Source: Brachionus plicatilis
Taxonomy: Eukaryota; Rotifera; Eurotatoria; Ploima; Brachionidae
NCBI GenBank assembly: GCA_010279815.1
Contig: QEOQ01000552.1
Location: 652,571 to 690,983 of the forward strand
Length of the DNA: 38,413 bases
Direction: 5' to 3'
The translations under genes were made by a program, and so were the position numbers. Of this stretch, positions 10,592 to 20,741 are shown one piece after another. Positions within the stretch are counted from its first letter, which is position 1. Each line of letters begins with the position of its first letter. The notes beneath the pieces are model-generated. The model had not been told where the DNA came from. It did not search any database and saw only the letters and a program-made list of their open reading frames with translations.

Positions 10592-12792
10592 ATGAACAGT
10601 AATCTAATTGAAAAAGTTCCGCAACTTTTAAGCCCTCTGAACAACACCTTTAGCATAGCATCACTCATAACAAGTTCGCCGGACATGTTCCAAGAGTACT
10701 CAAGCATTTGCCAGAATTTGAGGACAGCAAATCAGCTGGATGGTCAGTCGAATTTTTCGCCCAATTCAGAGCTTAAAGACGATGAGTCCAACGCTTCGAA
10801 GGCGTCGTTTGGCCTAGATGAGTCCAAGCACTTTGTCTCTGGTCACGAAATTTTTTCCAACTCTCTCAGTTTGTCGTATCTTGGACAGAATGTCAGTCAA
10901 TCTGGATTGAGTGAAAAATTTGTGCACCCCAAGCTCTCATCGGTCAAAGTTCACATTGAGTCAAAGTCACTTTGGGACGAGTTTGACCAACTGGGAACAG
11001 AAATGATTGTTACCAAAGCTGGACGGTAGTTTAGAATAAAGCAATTAAAAAAGAATAAAAATTTATTTTTAAACTTTAGCCGGATGTTTCCTACTTTTCA
11101 AGTTAAACTCTCAGACATGGACCCCAATTCAGACTACATGCTAATGATGGATTTTATGCCTTTGGATGACAAGCGATACAGATACGCCTTTTATAGGTAT
11201 GATCAAAAGTCTATCTCTTTTTTGTTGGTGCTTACTATTTTATTTAGTTCAAGCTGGGTAATAGCTGGCAAGGCTGATCCTCACTTGCCCGGACGAATTC
11301 ACGTTCATCCGGATTCGCCGCAAAAAGGAAGCCAATGGATGAAAAATGTGGTCACATTTGACAAACTTAAACTTACCAACAACTTAATGGACGACAATGG
11401 ACATGTAAAAATAAATGATAATTTTAAAATTTAATTTATTTTTTGAATTTTTTTTATTTTTTGTTAAAGATAATTTTGAATTCAATGCATCGGTACCAGC
11501 CAAGATTTCATATAGTTTATTTGGGTGAGCACGGGTCCAATTCTCACTTTGCTTCGTTGGGCAGCGGCTCTTCGAGCAAGAGCAAAGCGTCCAAACAGGC
11601 CGCTATGGTCAACCTTGCCACTTCAGCCTTGTCCAACAGCGATCTAGATCTCGGTCTTTTGAAGCCGAACAAAAAGTCAAACTCAAATGTAAACAATTCG
11701 GAATATCAAAATTATAGAACTTTTATATTTTCCGAGACCAAATTCATAGCAGTAACTGCGTATCAAAACCATCGAATCACTCAATTAAAAATAGCATCAA
11801 ATCCGTTCGCTAAAGGATTTAGAGACTGCGATCCAGAAGACTGGTAATTAATCTTTGTAGTTTTTTTTTCTTTTTCAATTCTTATTTTTTTTTTATTAAA
11901 TAAAATAAATAAAAAAATAATTGTTTATTTATTTGTAAAAAAATTCAATATTTTTTCTAGTGTTGCTGAAGTGTTGAATCAATTGAACCAGGCGCCAAAT
12001 CAACGAGCCTTGCTCAGGAATCAGCGTGGCATGTCTGGTTCGGCGCCGAGCACCTCGTCAAACTCAAATTCAAGCGCCGCTTCATCGGCCCTAAGTATTC
12101 TGAACGCAGTGGCCGCTGCTGCTGCCAATGGTAGACCATCTCATTCATCATTTCTGGCCGAATCACAAATATCACCTGCATCACTACACGATCACCATCT
12201 ACATTCTCAAATATCAAGTCCGCTAAACACCAACTCGTTCAATGGCCTGTCACAATCCGACTACAACCTTTCTTCAGCTTCTTCCGAGTCGTCAACCTCA
12301 TCTTTAAATTATCACTCGGATGCCGCGGCTTATAGTGCAGCAGCGGCAGCAGCAGCAGCTGCCGCAGTTTATAGTCATCTGGATAATCCGTTTTCATCGC
12401 CTTATTCGCCCATCAACTACCAACCATCTTCAAGTAGCCTGAACCATGGATCATCTTTGAAATTAACTTCAAAATCAACAAGTTCACAGCGCCACAATCC
12501 GTATTCTAGAAATTCAAATAGTTCAGGCTCTGTTTCATCTCAATCGTTGAATAACAATTCGGATAGTGACTCACAGAGTGCAAGTGTTAATGCAGCTGCT
12601 GCTTTTTTATCCACCTTAGGAGGCGCCGCTGCTGCTTACCCGGGCAATAATCACCAAATGGCGAATAGTTACTCTGCCGCTTTTTACTATCATCCCTACT
12701 ATACCCATCATTATTTAAACAATCACGCGAATTCTGCCAACTATGCGGCAAACTCGATCGTTGACCTTAATACAAATGTACAGAAAAATTAG
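10592..12792 (+). CDS. Tbx1/10: T-box transcription factor, Tbx1/10 (org-1) class
   Basis: Five exons: 10592-11025, 11080-11196, 11248-11404, 11470-11843, 11961-12792; introns are 51-117 bp, all GT-AG, and the total is a 637-residue protein. The T-box DNA-binding domain runs over residues 118-360. It contains [91 protein letters not shown] and GFRDCDPED. The SSSW.AGKADP and GFRDCDPED variants point to the Tbx1/10 subfamily rather than Tbx2/3, 15/18/22 or 20. Residues 255-318 are a Ser/Asn/Lys-rich insertion in the loop before the FIFSETKF strand, about 50 residues longer than in vertebrate Tbx1. Residues 20-26 (FSIASLI) match the eh1 Groucho-binding consensus. The C-terminus is Ser/Asn-rich with an Ala10 tract (about 487-496). 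The family acts as a nuclear sequence-specific regulator of mesoderm and muscle patterning. The splice after CDPED gives Cys where vertebrates have Trp. Confidence 0.93.
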
Positions 12793-12960
12793 GAGTTGTA
12801 GCCCTGAGCAAAATTAAAAAAGATTAGCAAAGATTTATTTTGGATGTTTGAGTTTAAGCGATTTTTTTAAAAGGCCAATTCCAATGAAGTTTTTAAGTTT
12901 TATCTAATTTGTAAATATTTTAACTATATTTTTTATTAAATTTATTAAAAAATTACATCT

Positions 12961-12966
12961 AATAAA
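12961..12966 (+). promoter_or_regulatory. Poly(A) signal for Tbx1/10
   Basis: AATAAA lies 169 bp after the T-box stop codon in otherwise non-coding AT-rich sequence. Its use is inferred from position only. Confidence 0.4.
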
Positions 12967-14348
12967 TAATTCAATTTAACATGAGACCAATTTTTTGAGT
13001 TAATTTGACTTTTGAAATTGTATAAAAATATTTTATTTTATTTTTATATTTTAATTTCATTTTCGGAGGCATTTCCAGTTTGTGACCAAAGTGATCATGG
13101 CCGATATGTGAACAGCAAGTTTTTTTTATTAATCTAAAAAAATTAAATGAGATTTTTTTTTTTTTCAGTCTTTTATTTTAATTGATGGTTTTGAATAAAA
13201 CTAGAAAAATAAAAAATATCTGATGGAATTGTTAGCGCAAATAAAAACGATCAAAATTAAAAATTATTATTTATTTATTTGTAAATCTGTATCGAGCGTT
13301 AGCTCCTTCAGAGAAAAATAAAAATAAATAAAAAAAATGATTAAAATAAAAGTTACTGAATAAAATAAGAATTAAAAAATATAGTTAAATAATTGAAATT
13401 TGAAAAGGAAATAAAAAAAAAAAAATTTTTGGAAAGGCAGAAAATAGACACCAAAGTTACAAAAGTTATCATTTAAAAATTAAATTAAAAATAATTAAAA
13501 ATTATCATTTAAAGAAGACTTTTATTTGATTTTTGATTTTAAATTTGATTGCTTAGGCATATTTTTTGAGTAAACATTCAATTTATTACTCAGCTCACAT
13601 TTTGATTTAATTAACGGGTGTTCAATAAAGGTTGGCGCGAGTTTGTTTTCGATAAAATCTGGTGATTGGTTTATCCAAAACTTTTGAAATTTTATACATA
13701 TATACATTAGACCTTTATGATTACAAAACACTTTGTATCATATATCTGCTATGTTTATACCGGAAATAAACAGCATAACCTTGACCCCACCTAAATAATC
13801 TCACTGTCCTCCTAGTTAATGATATTATTTTAATAAGTTTTATAAATCATCTGATAGATAATCAAAAAAGGATCAAAAATGATACACAGATCTTTTTTTT
13901 ATTACATTCGGTTCAAAAGATATACTCAAAAAACCCTTAAATTGTAACCTTATTTTAAAAAGGAAAAAAATTGGTTCGTATAACTTATGAACGGAACAAG
14001 ATATTTACACCAAATTTTAAACACTTTTAGAAATTTGATTTAACTTTATAAAAAAATAAAAAATTTTACAAATTATTATTTTCTTCACTATTTTATATAT
14101 TCTTTTTTATGAAAAATATATGGTAGTCTTTAAGTTAAATTTTATTTTTAATTACTTAGTTCAAAGTATAAGTTTATGTGCTTAAATTGAAGCAAATAAG
14201 CTGAGCTTTTATTTAATATACAATATTTATCTCTGTTCCTTTCTGTTTTAAAGTAAAAAGATTACGATATTGAGTAATTTCCTTTTGAATTCTCTACATT
14301 ACGAACTCTTTTACTAAAAGAACAAACCTATTTTTTTTACCTCGTCTG
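12967..14348. other. Gene-free stretch downstream of Tbx1/10
   Basis: No gene was recognised. At about 13282-13312 the words TCTGTATCGAGCGTTAGCTC and CTTCA resemble 1222-1250 (TCTGTACCGAGCTAATGCTG, CTTCA). Both are flanked by TTATT/AATAAA-like simple sequence, so this is probably a dispersed repeat, perhaps the 3' tail of a retroelement. A 69-codon - strand frame at 13522-13731 has no family features. Confidence 0.45.
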
Positions 14349-14510
14349 TTGGTACTTTAATAATTTATTGAACATCTGTTATAAGCCTGTGTTCTTGACA
14401 CGGGCCTTTAGGTTAGGTTCTTCAGAACGTTCAATCATATAAATAAAGCTTTTAACAATATATATTGTATTTGTATTAAGCCGGCAACGATTGGTAGCAG
14501 TGATAAAAAG
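14349..14510 (+). other. Possible LTR-retrotransposon 5' LTR/primer-site relic
   Basis: The stretch begins TGTTGGTACTTTAATAA, includes AATAAA near 14441-14446, ends near GCCGGCA, and is followed within a few bases by TTGGTAGCAG, which resembles a tRNA primer-binding site. Sequence after it (14600-14950) is broken coding-like DNA (for example TCTETEQMEWLQNVQNSGKP). No second LTR was found in the window, so this is weak. Confidence 0.25.
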
Positions 14511-14984
14511 ATTTTCTTTATGGCACCAATCTAAAAAAATTACCTAGAAAAAGTTAATGTACAAGAGCTGGACCTAAAATGGTTCTTTTGAAAACAAATT
14601 CCAGAGATTAGATGACGATGGTAAGTTATTAACCTGTACAGAAACCGAACAAATGGAATGGCTTCAAAATGTTCAAAATTCTGGAAAACCTTAGAAAGAG
14701 CTACTTTTCAAAAGAGCTCAGCTAATAGCCAGCATAAAAAAAGGAAAAAAAAAAGATAAATTTTTGGATATAAATCAATCAAAAAAAAGTGAAGGAAGAG
14801 CAAAAAACACCCTTCAGGAAATAGCCTCTTCATCAAAAACACTAAAATATGATGATGTATTGCAAAAAAACTTAGGATTCGAACTAAAGGAAACACTAAA
14901 TATAAAATTTAAAGTCAACGATATACCAAAATCACATGGAAACGGCTGAGTTAAAGAGGATGAGTAGATATGCCTAGTAGAAAT

Positions 14985-15285
14985 CAGACTTGTTTATAAG
15001 TCACAGTTTTAAATCTAAGTCACAAAAATTTAAGTCAAAGTTATGACTTGCACAAAAATTTTTATCAATATCTGCTTCATTTGGACCAGTTGAAAGAATT
15101 TTTTCATAATCTGGTTACATTAACAGACCACATAGGTCAAGATTAACAGCCAGGAATTTGGAATCAACTACTTTATTGGTATCAAATATGGACTTATTAA
15201 ATCATTGACTTAATAATAATAATAATATATATAAGACTTATAAGACTTGACTTGATTTGAGACTTGTGACTTAAAAACAAGTCTG
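14985..15285 (+). mobile_element. hAT deletion derivative with perfect 8-bp target duplication
   Basis: The ends are CAGACTTGTTTATAAGTCAC on the left and, inverted, CAGACTTGTTTTTAAGTCAC on the right. Identical GTAGAAAT copies flank it (14977-14984 and 15286-15293), fitting the hAT target rule nTnnnnAn. Subterminal ACTTG/AAGTC words are repeated many times, as in hAT transposase-binding regions. It retains a piece of the transposase C-terminus (listed separately). Confidence 0.9.
15065..15208 (+). pseudogene. hAT transposase C-terminal dimerisation fragment, with stop
   Basis: The 48-codon frame reads SISASFGPVERIFS, then a TAA stop at 15107-15109, then SGYINRPHRSRLTARNLEST and TLLVSNMDLLNH. 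This is the hAT C-terminal dimerisation motif (family pattern: PASS...ER.FS..G.......RL....E...L......L). The BED finger and catalytic core are absent. It lies inside the 14985-15285 element. Confidence 0.85.
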
Positions 15286-15832
15286 GTAGAAATAGAGGCT
15301 AGGAACCAAGGAATTATTAGAAATAGGTTAATATATTGCGTTACAAAACTTCATTGAGAAAACGTTCTGCAAATGCTGAGAAATAAAAAAATGATTCCAT
15401 TAAAACAAGTAAAATTATTTTAGATTTCAATGTTAGCCTCAATCTATATTTAAATACGGGTGAGCTCAGTTTTGGTACTCATTTATTATGCATCAATAAA
15501 ATGAAATTTTTTTTTACCAAGCTTTAAATCTGATAATTTTACTGATTAAATTCTGAAATAATTTTAAATCTAGATAATAAAAGTTAATTCTTTTTTAAAA
15601 ATTTATTTATTTGAAAAAGCTTAAAAATTCTTTTTAAATTAAAATTTTATCTGATATAATGAATAAAAACTAAAACAAAACTATTCAGTATATTAAGAGT
15701 TTTTTTAATGGTTGGGTTAATATATCAAAAAAAAAAAACAAAATAAAAAGCTCAAAGGCTATAGACGGTTGAAAATGAAATCATCTAAAAAACAATATTA
15801 AATAATTACATCATGTTCTGCAGTGTTTTATT

Positions 15833-16293
15833 TTAAAATTGGCCGCGTGATCTCCTACGTCCATTTCTATCCGGTCGTTCATGTCGATCACGTCTTAATC
15901 CTGGTAAAGGCTCGCTCATATCAAAGCCCATGTCAATATCACCTAAAGAAAATCGCTCTTCGAATTTCGGCCTATTATTTCTGATTCTGTTATGATCGAA
16001 AAGTTCCATAATTCTTTCCTCTCTCAAAACCGGATTATTGAAAGGACCCACTAGAGGAGGACCAAAAACTGGTGATCCAAACATACCACCAATACCACCT
16101 GCATACACTCCAGTAGGTGGCCTAGCAAAATCAAGTGGAGCTGGGCTACAATTAAAAAAATTTATCTTATGCATTGATTTCATTTTGACTCATGGTCTTA
16201 CCCAAATATTAGACGTTTGGAAATTTTATGCTCCGCTGGAGCGCAAAATCCTTGAGTTGCCAAAGCAACAAATAATAATGAAATAAATATCAT
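15833..16293 (-). CDS. Secreted pre-pro protein, Gly/Pro then Arg-rich
   Basis: Two exons on the - strand: 16293-16202 and 16145-15833, with a 56-bp GT-AG intron (gtaaga...ttgtag); 134 residues. Exon 1 encodes MIFISLLFVALATQGFCAPA, a clear signal peptide, followed by EHKISKR, a dibasic site. The mature part starts LIFGPAPLDFARPPTGVYAG, has Gly/Pro-rich Phe-containing sequence to about residue 70, and ends in a charged Arg/Asp/Glu-rich tail (RRDRHERPDRNGRRRSRGQF). I do not recognise a domain. It is the first of four intact genes at 15.8-25.7 kb with the same signal peptide, short pro-segment and KR order. It is probably exported and cleaved by a furin-like protease; a neuropeptide precursor is less likely because there are no amidation repeats. 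Confidence 0.8.
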
Positions 16294-17013
16294 TTTTTAT
16301 ATCTAGAATTTTAAAGTAACAAAATAAATTTAAAAATTAATTCTTCAAAGCTTATGTTGAAAAACGAAGCTATGATTGTTAAATTCAAATAAACATGTTT
16401 TTAAACAACTTGAATCAATGGAAAAACTACTAAATCTCACTGTACATGATTTCAACTGTATTAGCTTGTGTCTGTAGCTAAATCAAACATGTTTTGGTGA
16501 ATTCAGATGCATCATCAAAGTTGTTTAGCATCTAAATTGTCTTAATTCTTTCTCTCTGAAATTTAGCTCTCACAAACTTGATAAAGATTATATTAAATTT
16601 TGAGGTATATTAACTGAAAAAAACTCTAGCAAACAATATCAATAAATTAAAAATATGATTAATTTTCTAGATAAAATTAATTGATTGATAAAAAAGTTTT
16701 CTTTAAGATTCGTTCTTAGAATTGGATAAATAAAAATAAAAAATATTCTATATATTATTTAAGACTGTTGAAATGAATTCAATCAATGAGTTCAAAAATA
16801 AAAATATATATTTTTAAAGTTTAAATTTTTATTTAAATTAAGACTAAAACAGGAATATAAACACTAAAAATAAAAAAAAAACAAATTTTCATCCGGTGTA
16901 ACTAAATGTATATTTGGAAAAAAGGAACAATTTTAAGTTAAAAACAAATGCTGCAAATTGTATAAAATTATAAAAGCAAAAAAATAACAGCTTTAATTAT
17001 TTTTTTGTCACAT
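16294..17013. other. Spacer between two secreted-protein genes
   Basis: AT-rich sequence containing the 5' flank of the 15833-16293 gene and the 3' flank of the 17014-17693 gene. No further gene was seen. Confidence 0.4.
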
Positions 17014-17693
17014 TTAAACAATTGGTGGAACAACTGGAGCAGCAAGTGGATCACGGAATGGACCAAAGTGAGGTCCACCGAATGGTTGGGCAAATGGTCC
17101 ATCGAAAACAGTACCGTAAGGTCTAAAAAATGATAAAGGTAAAATTAAAAAAAAAATAATTATTATTAATTAAATTACCCAATAAAGCCTCCTCCAAGAC
17201 CTGGAAGCATTCCTGGTAAAACGCCTAATCCACCAAGACCAAGTCCAAGACCACCCATTGGACCAAGGCCTAAGGGACCAAACCCACCAAATCCTAATGG
17301 ACCAAATCCGCCTAAACCTCCCATACCCATACCTAAACCCATTCCCAATCCTCCCATTCCAAATCCACCCATTCCCATTCCGCCCATTCCCATTCCGCCC
17401 ATTCCAAGAATTGGTGCGAAACCGAAGCCAAGTCCCGGACCACCCATGCCTGGAGTTAGTAATCCTGCTGCGGCTGGTGGAAGTGGAGCGCCTCCTGGAA
17501 CTGGACCACCTCCTGAATTTTGGCCACCTCCTGAATTATGTTGAGGTTGAGCGTAGCTTGTTGTTTGAGCTCTTTCATTTCCATTTGTATAAGCTTGAGA
17601 TCGTTTGTTTCTAATAGTCGCTGCATTTGCGGCGACCAAAATCGCCATAAAAATAAACAAGGAGTTTTTCATTTTAAGTTCTAAATATGTCAT
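17014..17693 (-). CDS. Secreted Gly/Met/Leu-rich structural protein
   Basis: Two exons on the - strand: 17693-17179 and 17122-17014, with a 56-bp intron. The protein is 207 residues from 17693, or 200 from the internal ATG at 17672. I prefer the latter because MKNSLFIFMAILVAANA is then a textbook signal peptide. It is followed by ATIRNKR (dibasic site) and a Gln/Asn/Ser spacer. A long low-complexity core follows with GMGGMGMGGMGMGGFGMGG, then LG/FGPLG runs. Exon 2 encodes a Gly/Pro/Phe-rich end terminating APVVPPIV. Such Gly-Met-Leu chains resemble shell-matrix, silk or cuticle proteins in composition; that is analogy, not homology. It lies in the same orientation as, and 720 bp from, the previous secreted gene. 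Confidence 0.85.
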
Positions 17694-18469
17694 AAATTAA
17701 TAACTATTATTTGTTAAGCCAAAAATGATATTTAAATTTCTTTTATTTTCTATATTATTAACAAAAAGCAAGTGGTAAAAAAATTAACTTCTTTTCACTT
17801 AATCTTGAACAAAGCTTGTTTTAGAAGAGAAGTATTATTAGTCTCTGTAATCTTAGACTTGGTAGATTTGAATATAATAAATTATGCTGAATATCATCAT
17901 GGTTGAGGGTTTTTAAAAATGAAATTCAAAATCTAAGCTGCAAAATTTAAAAATGATATTACATTGAGTTAAAATTAAATACAAAATTTTAAGTCTTAGA
18001 AAATTTAAAATGAACGCTAAATGATTAATTCAATTATCGGTTAAGAAATTAGTTTTAATCAATTTTTAAATACTAAAAAGATTAGATGAGTTAAATTTTA
18101 ATTTATTAAAAAAACAAATTGATGATTCATCACTTTCCAAAATTTAGAATCATAGATTATTCAGACTCGATTTTTATGGCACAATTTAATACCCTCTAAA
18201 AATAATATTGACAGAGCCGGAAAAATCAAACTGTAAAACAAAAGGCACTCAAAATAACAAATTTTTAAAAAATAAAAAAATTAAAATACAAAAATTAAAG
18301 TTTATTTAAAATTAAAATAAATAAATATATTAAAATTTTTATCATTACAATCAGAACAAAATAATAAATGATAATTAGAACAGAATAAAAAAAAAATGAA
18401 TAACTTTTTTTCATAAAGTTAAAAATTTGTTCTGTTAATGCAACTTGTTGCAACATACATAGTTGCATG
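17694..18469. other. Spacer upstream of the Gly/Met-rich gene
   Basis: AT-rich, presumably containing the promoter of the 17014-17693 gene. I found no clear TATA box and no other gene. Confidence 0.4.
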
Positions 18470-18716
18470 CAGGGATGTTGGCATGCATTTTCGAATGGGG
18501 GGCACGAAGAGGAAAAATAAATTTTAAAGAAAATTATAGGGTATTAGATAGAATTTACAATAAAAATAGAAGAATAAATAATTTTTTTTTGAAAATTTAC
18601 AAATTAACTGAAAAATTATTACTAAAATTATTTGATAATTAGAACTTATTGAAGGGGATTCAGCTCCTTTTAATTTTTGGATAGGGGGCTTAAGTACCTC
18701 TCTGGCTACGCCGCTG
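18470..18716. mobile_element. hAT-like MITE ending CAGCGGCGTAGCC
   Basis: The right end, read inverted, is CAGCGGCGTAGCCAGAGAG, a terminus common in invertebrate non-autonomous elements; the left end CAGGGATGTTGGCATGC is a degraded match. The flanks GTTGCATG (18462-18469) and GTTGCATC (18717-18724) agree at 7 of 8 bases. There is no transposase. Superfamily assignment is less sure than for the other hAT copies. Confidence 0.6.
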
Positions 18717-19052
18717 GTTGCATCAATTGTCAAAGTCTGCTTATGATGCTCAAAATTTATGAAAATGCACTGCGTTCAAATATATTGAAATGTAATTTCT
18801 GTTAAATTTACAATGTTTAGCAGATTTCGATAGCTGTTCCGCAATGTTGCATCCACAGAGCTAATTTTGAACTATTAAAAAAAAGTTATTAAAGTTTTTC
18901 ATTCTTTTCTTTTTTTATTTTTTTCAGAAAACCAATAAAAAATTAGTTTTAAAATAGATTTTAAATTAAAATGATAAAATTAAATTATATATAATAAAAA
19001 CAAAAATAAATTGGTTTGTTTGAAAAAAAAGTTGCTTTAAATAATTGTGCAA

Positions 19053-19430
19053 CTACCGGTTACGTAATCAGATGGAAGTTTTAATTTAAAAAAGGATGGC
19101 TTTCCAGGAACAAAAAATCCATTAAATGATAAAACATCTTTTATGATTTTACAATTAAAAGACTACTTTGGCTGATTTCATTCGAATTTTGAGAATATGG
19201 TTCCTCATAAGAAGATTTAATTGTATCCGATTTATTTTATGATAATCCAAGATGTTGCTTGTAGTCTTTTTCAGAAAATTGTTGATATGATGACTGTGGT
19301 TATATATATGGCTGATATTGCAGTTCTTTACAACTTCTTCAAATGCATTATTTTTATCTTTAATATTTCTTGAATATCCATTTTTACTATGTGCAGTAGT
19401 TTTCGATAAGATGCTTTGGCTGATGGCTGA
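19053..19430 (-). pseudogene. Degraded copy of the Tyr/Gln/Pro secreted-protein family
   Basis: Read on the - strand, 19137-19053 encodes DVLSFNGFFVPGKPSFFKLK and then LPSDYVTGS. This aligns with the unique C-terminal tail of the 24721-25719 gene (NKPFTAVFIPGKPTQFKLGT, PADFGSGSYTSI). Upstream pieces read QSSYQQFSEKDYKQ and SSYEEPYSQNSNEISQSS, matching the repeat and pre-tail regions, but with in-frame TAA codons and frameshifts. No signal-peptide exon is found. Sequence beyond its 3' end (18730-18860) also resembles that beyond the 24721 gene (24056-24160), so a block including the 3' flank was duplicated. Confidence 0.75.
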
Positions 19431-20246
19431 TATTTATTTTTTTTATTTTTTCGCTTTAATTTATTTTTTTTTTTAATGTTACAAAAAAAATTAGATTGTT
19501 TAAATTACCAATAAAATTATTGAAATATCTTAAAAAGTGGGTGGTTAGGTTTTTAAATATGTGAAAAAATCAATTTTCGTAAATAAAAATTAATTTAATT
19601 TTCAAAAAGGACAGAAGATTTCAAACTAAATGACATGTTAAAACTTTGCCTTGTAAAATGCTTATTAGTAGGATCCGTAAAATTAGATATTTTCATGAAA
19701 AATTGTTTATTGGAAAATTATAAATTTCTTTAATTCTGCTCGATTTTTTCAAATATTCTTCAAATTTTAATTCATTTATGTTAAATTTAATTGTAGAATT
19801 TTTGGCGATTCTCCCAATTAATGCATCAATGGTCAATGCGCTAAGTTGTACTTCCTAAACTAATTTTTGGACATTACATATTTTAGTTCTGAATTTCGCA
19901 GAACTTATTCAATAAAAAATATTAGATTTTTTTAAATACTACCAAAATTGTTTTGATCTAAAAATCGACTCGATGGCTTGTAAAAAAATATTTATTTTTA
20001 TTAAATGCTTGTGATCACAAACATTCGACAGTCAGAAGTCTCTTGACCACGAACACATCAAAAAATCTGTGATTATTGGATCATTTTTACAAGAATTCTT
20101 TTTTAGACACATCATTGAAATCACTAAGTGAAGCTAAAATTTAAAATAAAAACAAAAATTGCTGAAAATGATTTTCTTTCTACAAATAAACAAACTAATT
20201 TTATAAGTTATCTAATTTAAACATATGAGAAGTATCAATTTATAGA
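19431..20246. other. AT-rich spacer, nothing recognised
   Basis: I looked for a missing 5' part of the adjacent pseudogene on the - strand and did not find a signal-peptide or VKREVIVDG-like stretch. Confidence 0.4.
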
Positions 20247-20346
20247 CTTAAAATTGTTTAAGTGGACAATGTGATGAAAACTTCAATCATTTAGAAATTT
20301 TTTAACGAGCTGCCAATAATTTGATTTTGAAATTAAAATGATTTTC
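20247..20346 (+). repeat. Left copy of a duplication flanking the assembly gap
   Basis: This 100-bp stretch, beginning CTTAAAATTGTTTAAGTGG and ending AAAATGATTTTC, recurs directly after the N run at 20616-20741. Confidence 0.9.
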
Positions 20347-20615
20347 NNNNNNNNNNNNNNNNNNNNNNNNNNNNNNNNNNNNNNNNNNNNNNNNNNNNNN
20401 NNNNNNNNNNNNNNNNNNNNNNNNNNNNNNNNNNNNNNNNNNNNNNNNNNNNNNNNNNNNNNNNNNNNNNNNNNNNNNNNNNNNNNNNNNNNNNNNNNNN
20501 NNNNNNNNNNNNNNNNNNNNNNNNNNNNNNNNNNNNNNNNNNNNNNNNNNNNNNNNNNNNNNNNNNNNNNNNNNNNNNNNNNNNNNNNNNNNNNNNNNNN
20601 NNNNNNNNNNNNNNN
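20347..20615. other. Assembly gap, 269 N
   Basis: A run of undetermined bases. The true content and length are unknown; the identical flanks suggest contig ends that overlap rather than missing unique sequence. Confidence 1.
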
Positions 20616-20741
20616 CTTAAAATTGTTTAAGTGGACAATGTGATGAAAACTTCAATCATTTAGAAAAAAATATTCAAATAGAGTGGTAGAATTTTTTAAC
20701 GAGCTGCCAATAATTTGATTTTGAAGTTAAAAATGATTTTC
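20616..20741 (+). repeat. Right copy of the gap-flanking duplication
   Basis: Same sequence as 20247-20346 apart from a 25-base insertion (AAAAATATTCAAATAGAGTGG and following bases), one substitution and one added A. This is either a tandem repeat or two alleles placed in tandem by the assembler. Confidence 0.9.

Noticed and set aside
12014..12217. - strand frame within Tbx1/10 exon 5
   Set aside because: Antisense shadow of the Ser/Ala-rich coding sequence.
13522..13731. 69-codon - strand frame near CCTTGACCCCACCTAA-like sequence
   Set aside because: I considered a mariner remnant, but found no matching second terminus or transposase motif.
16038..16286. 82-codon + strand frame
   Set aside because: Antisense to the two-exon secreted gene at 15833-16293, whose splice phase and signal peptide are clear.
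20338..20643. Open frame across the N run
   Set aside because: Almost all codons are undetermined; it is an artefact of the gap.
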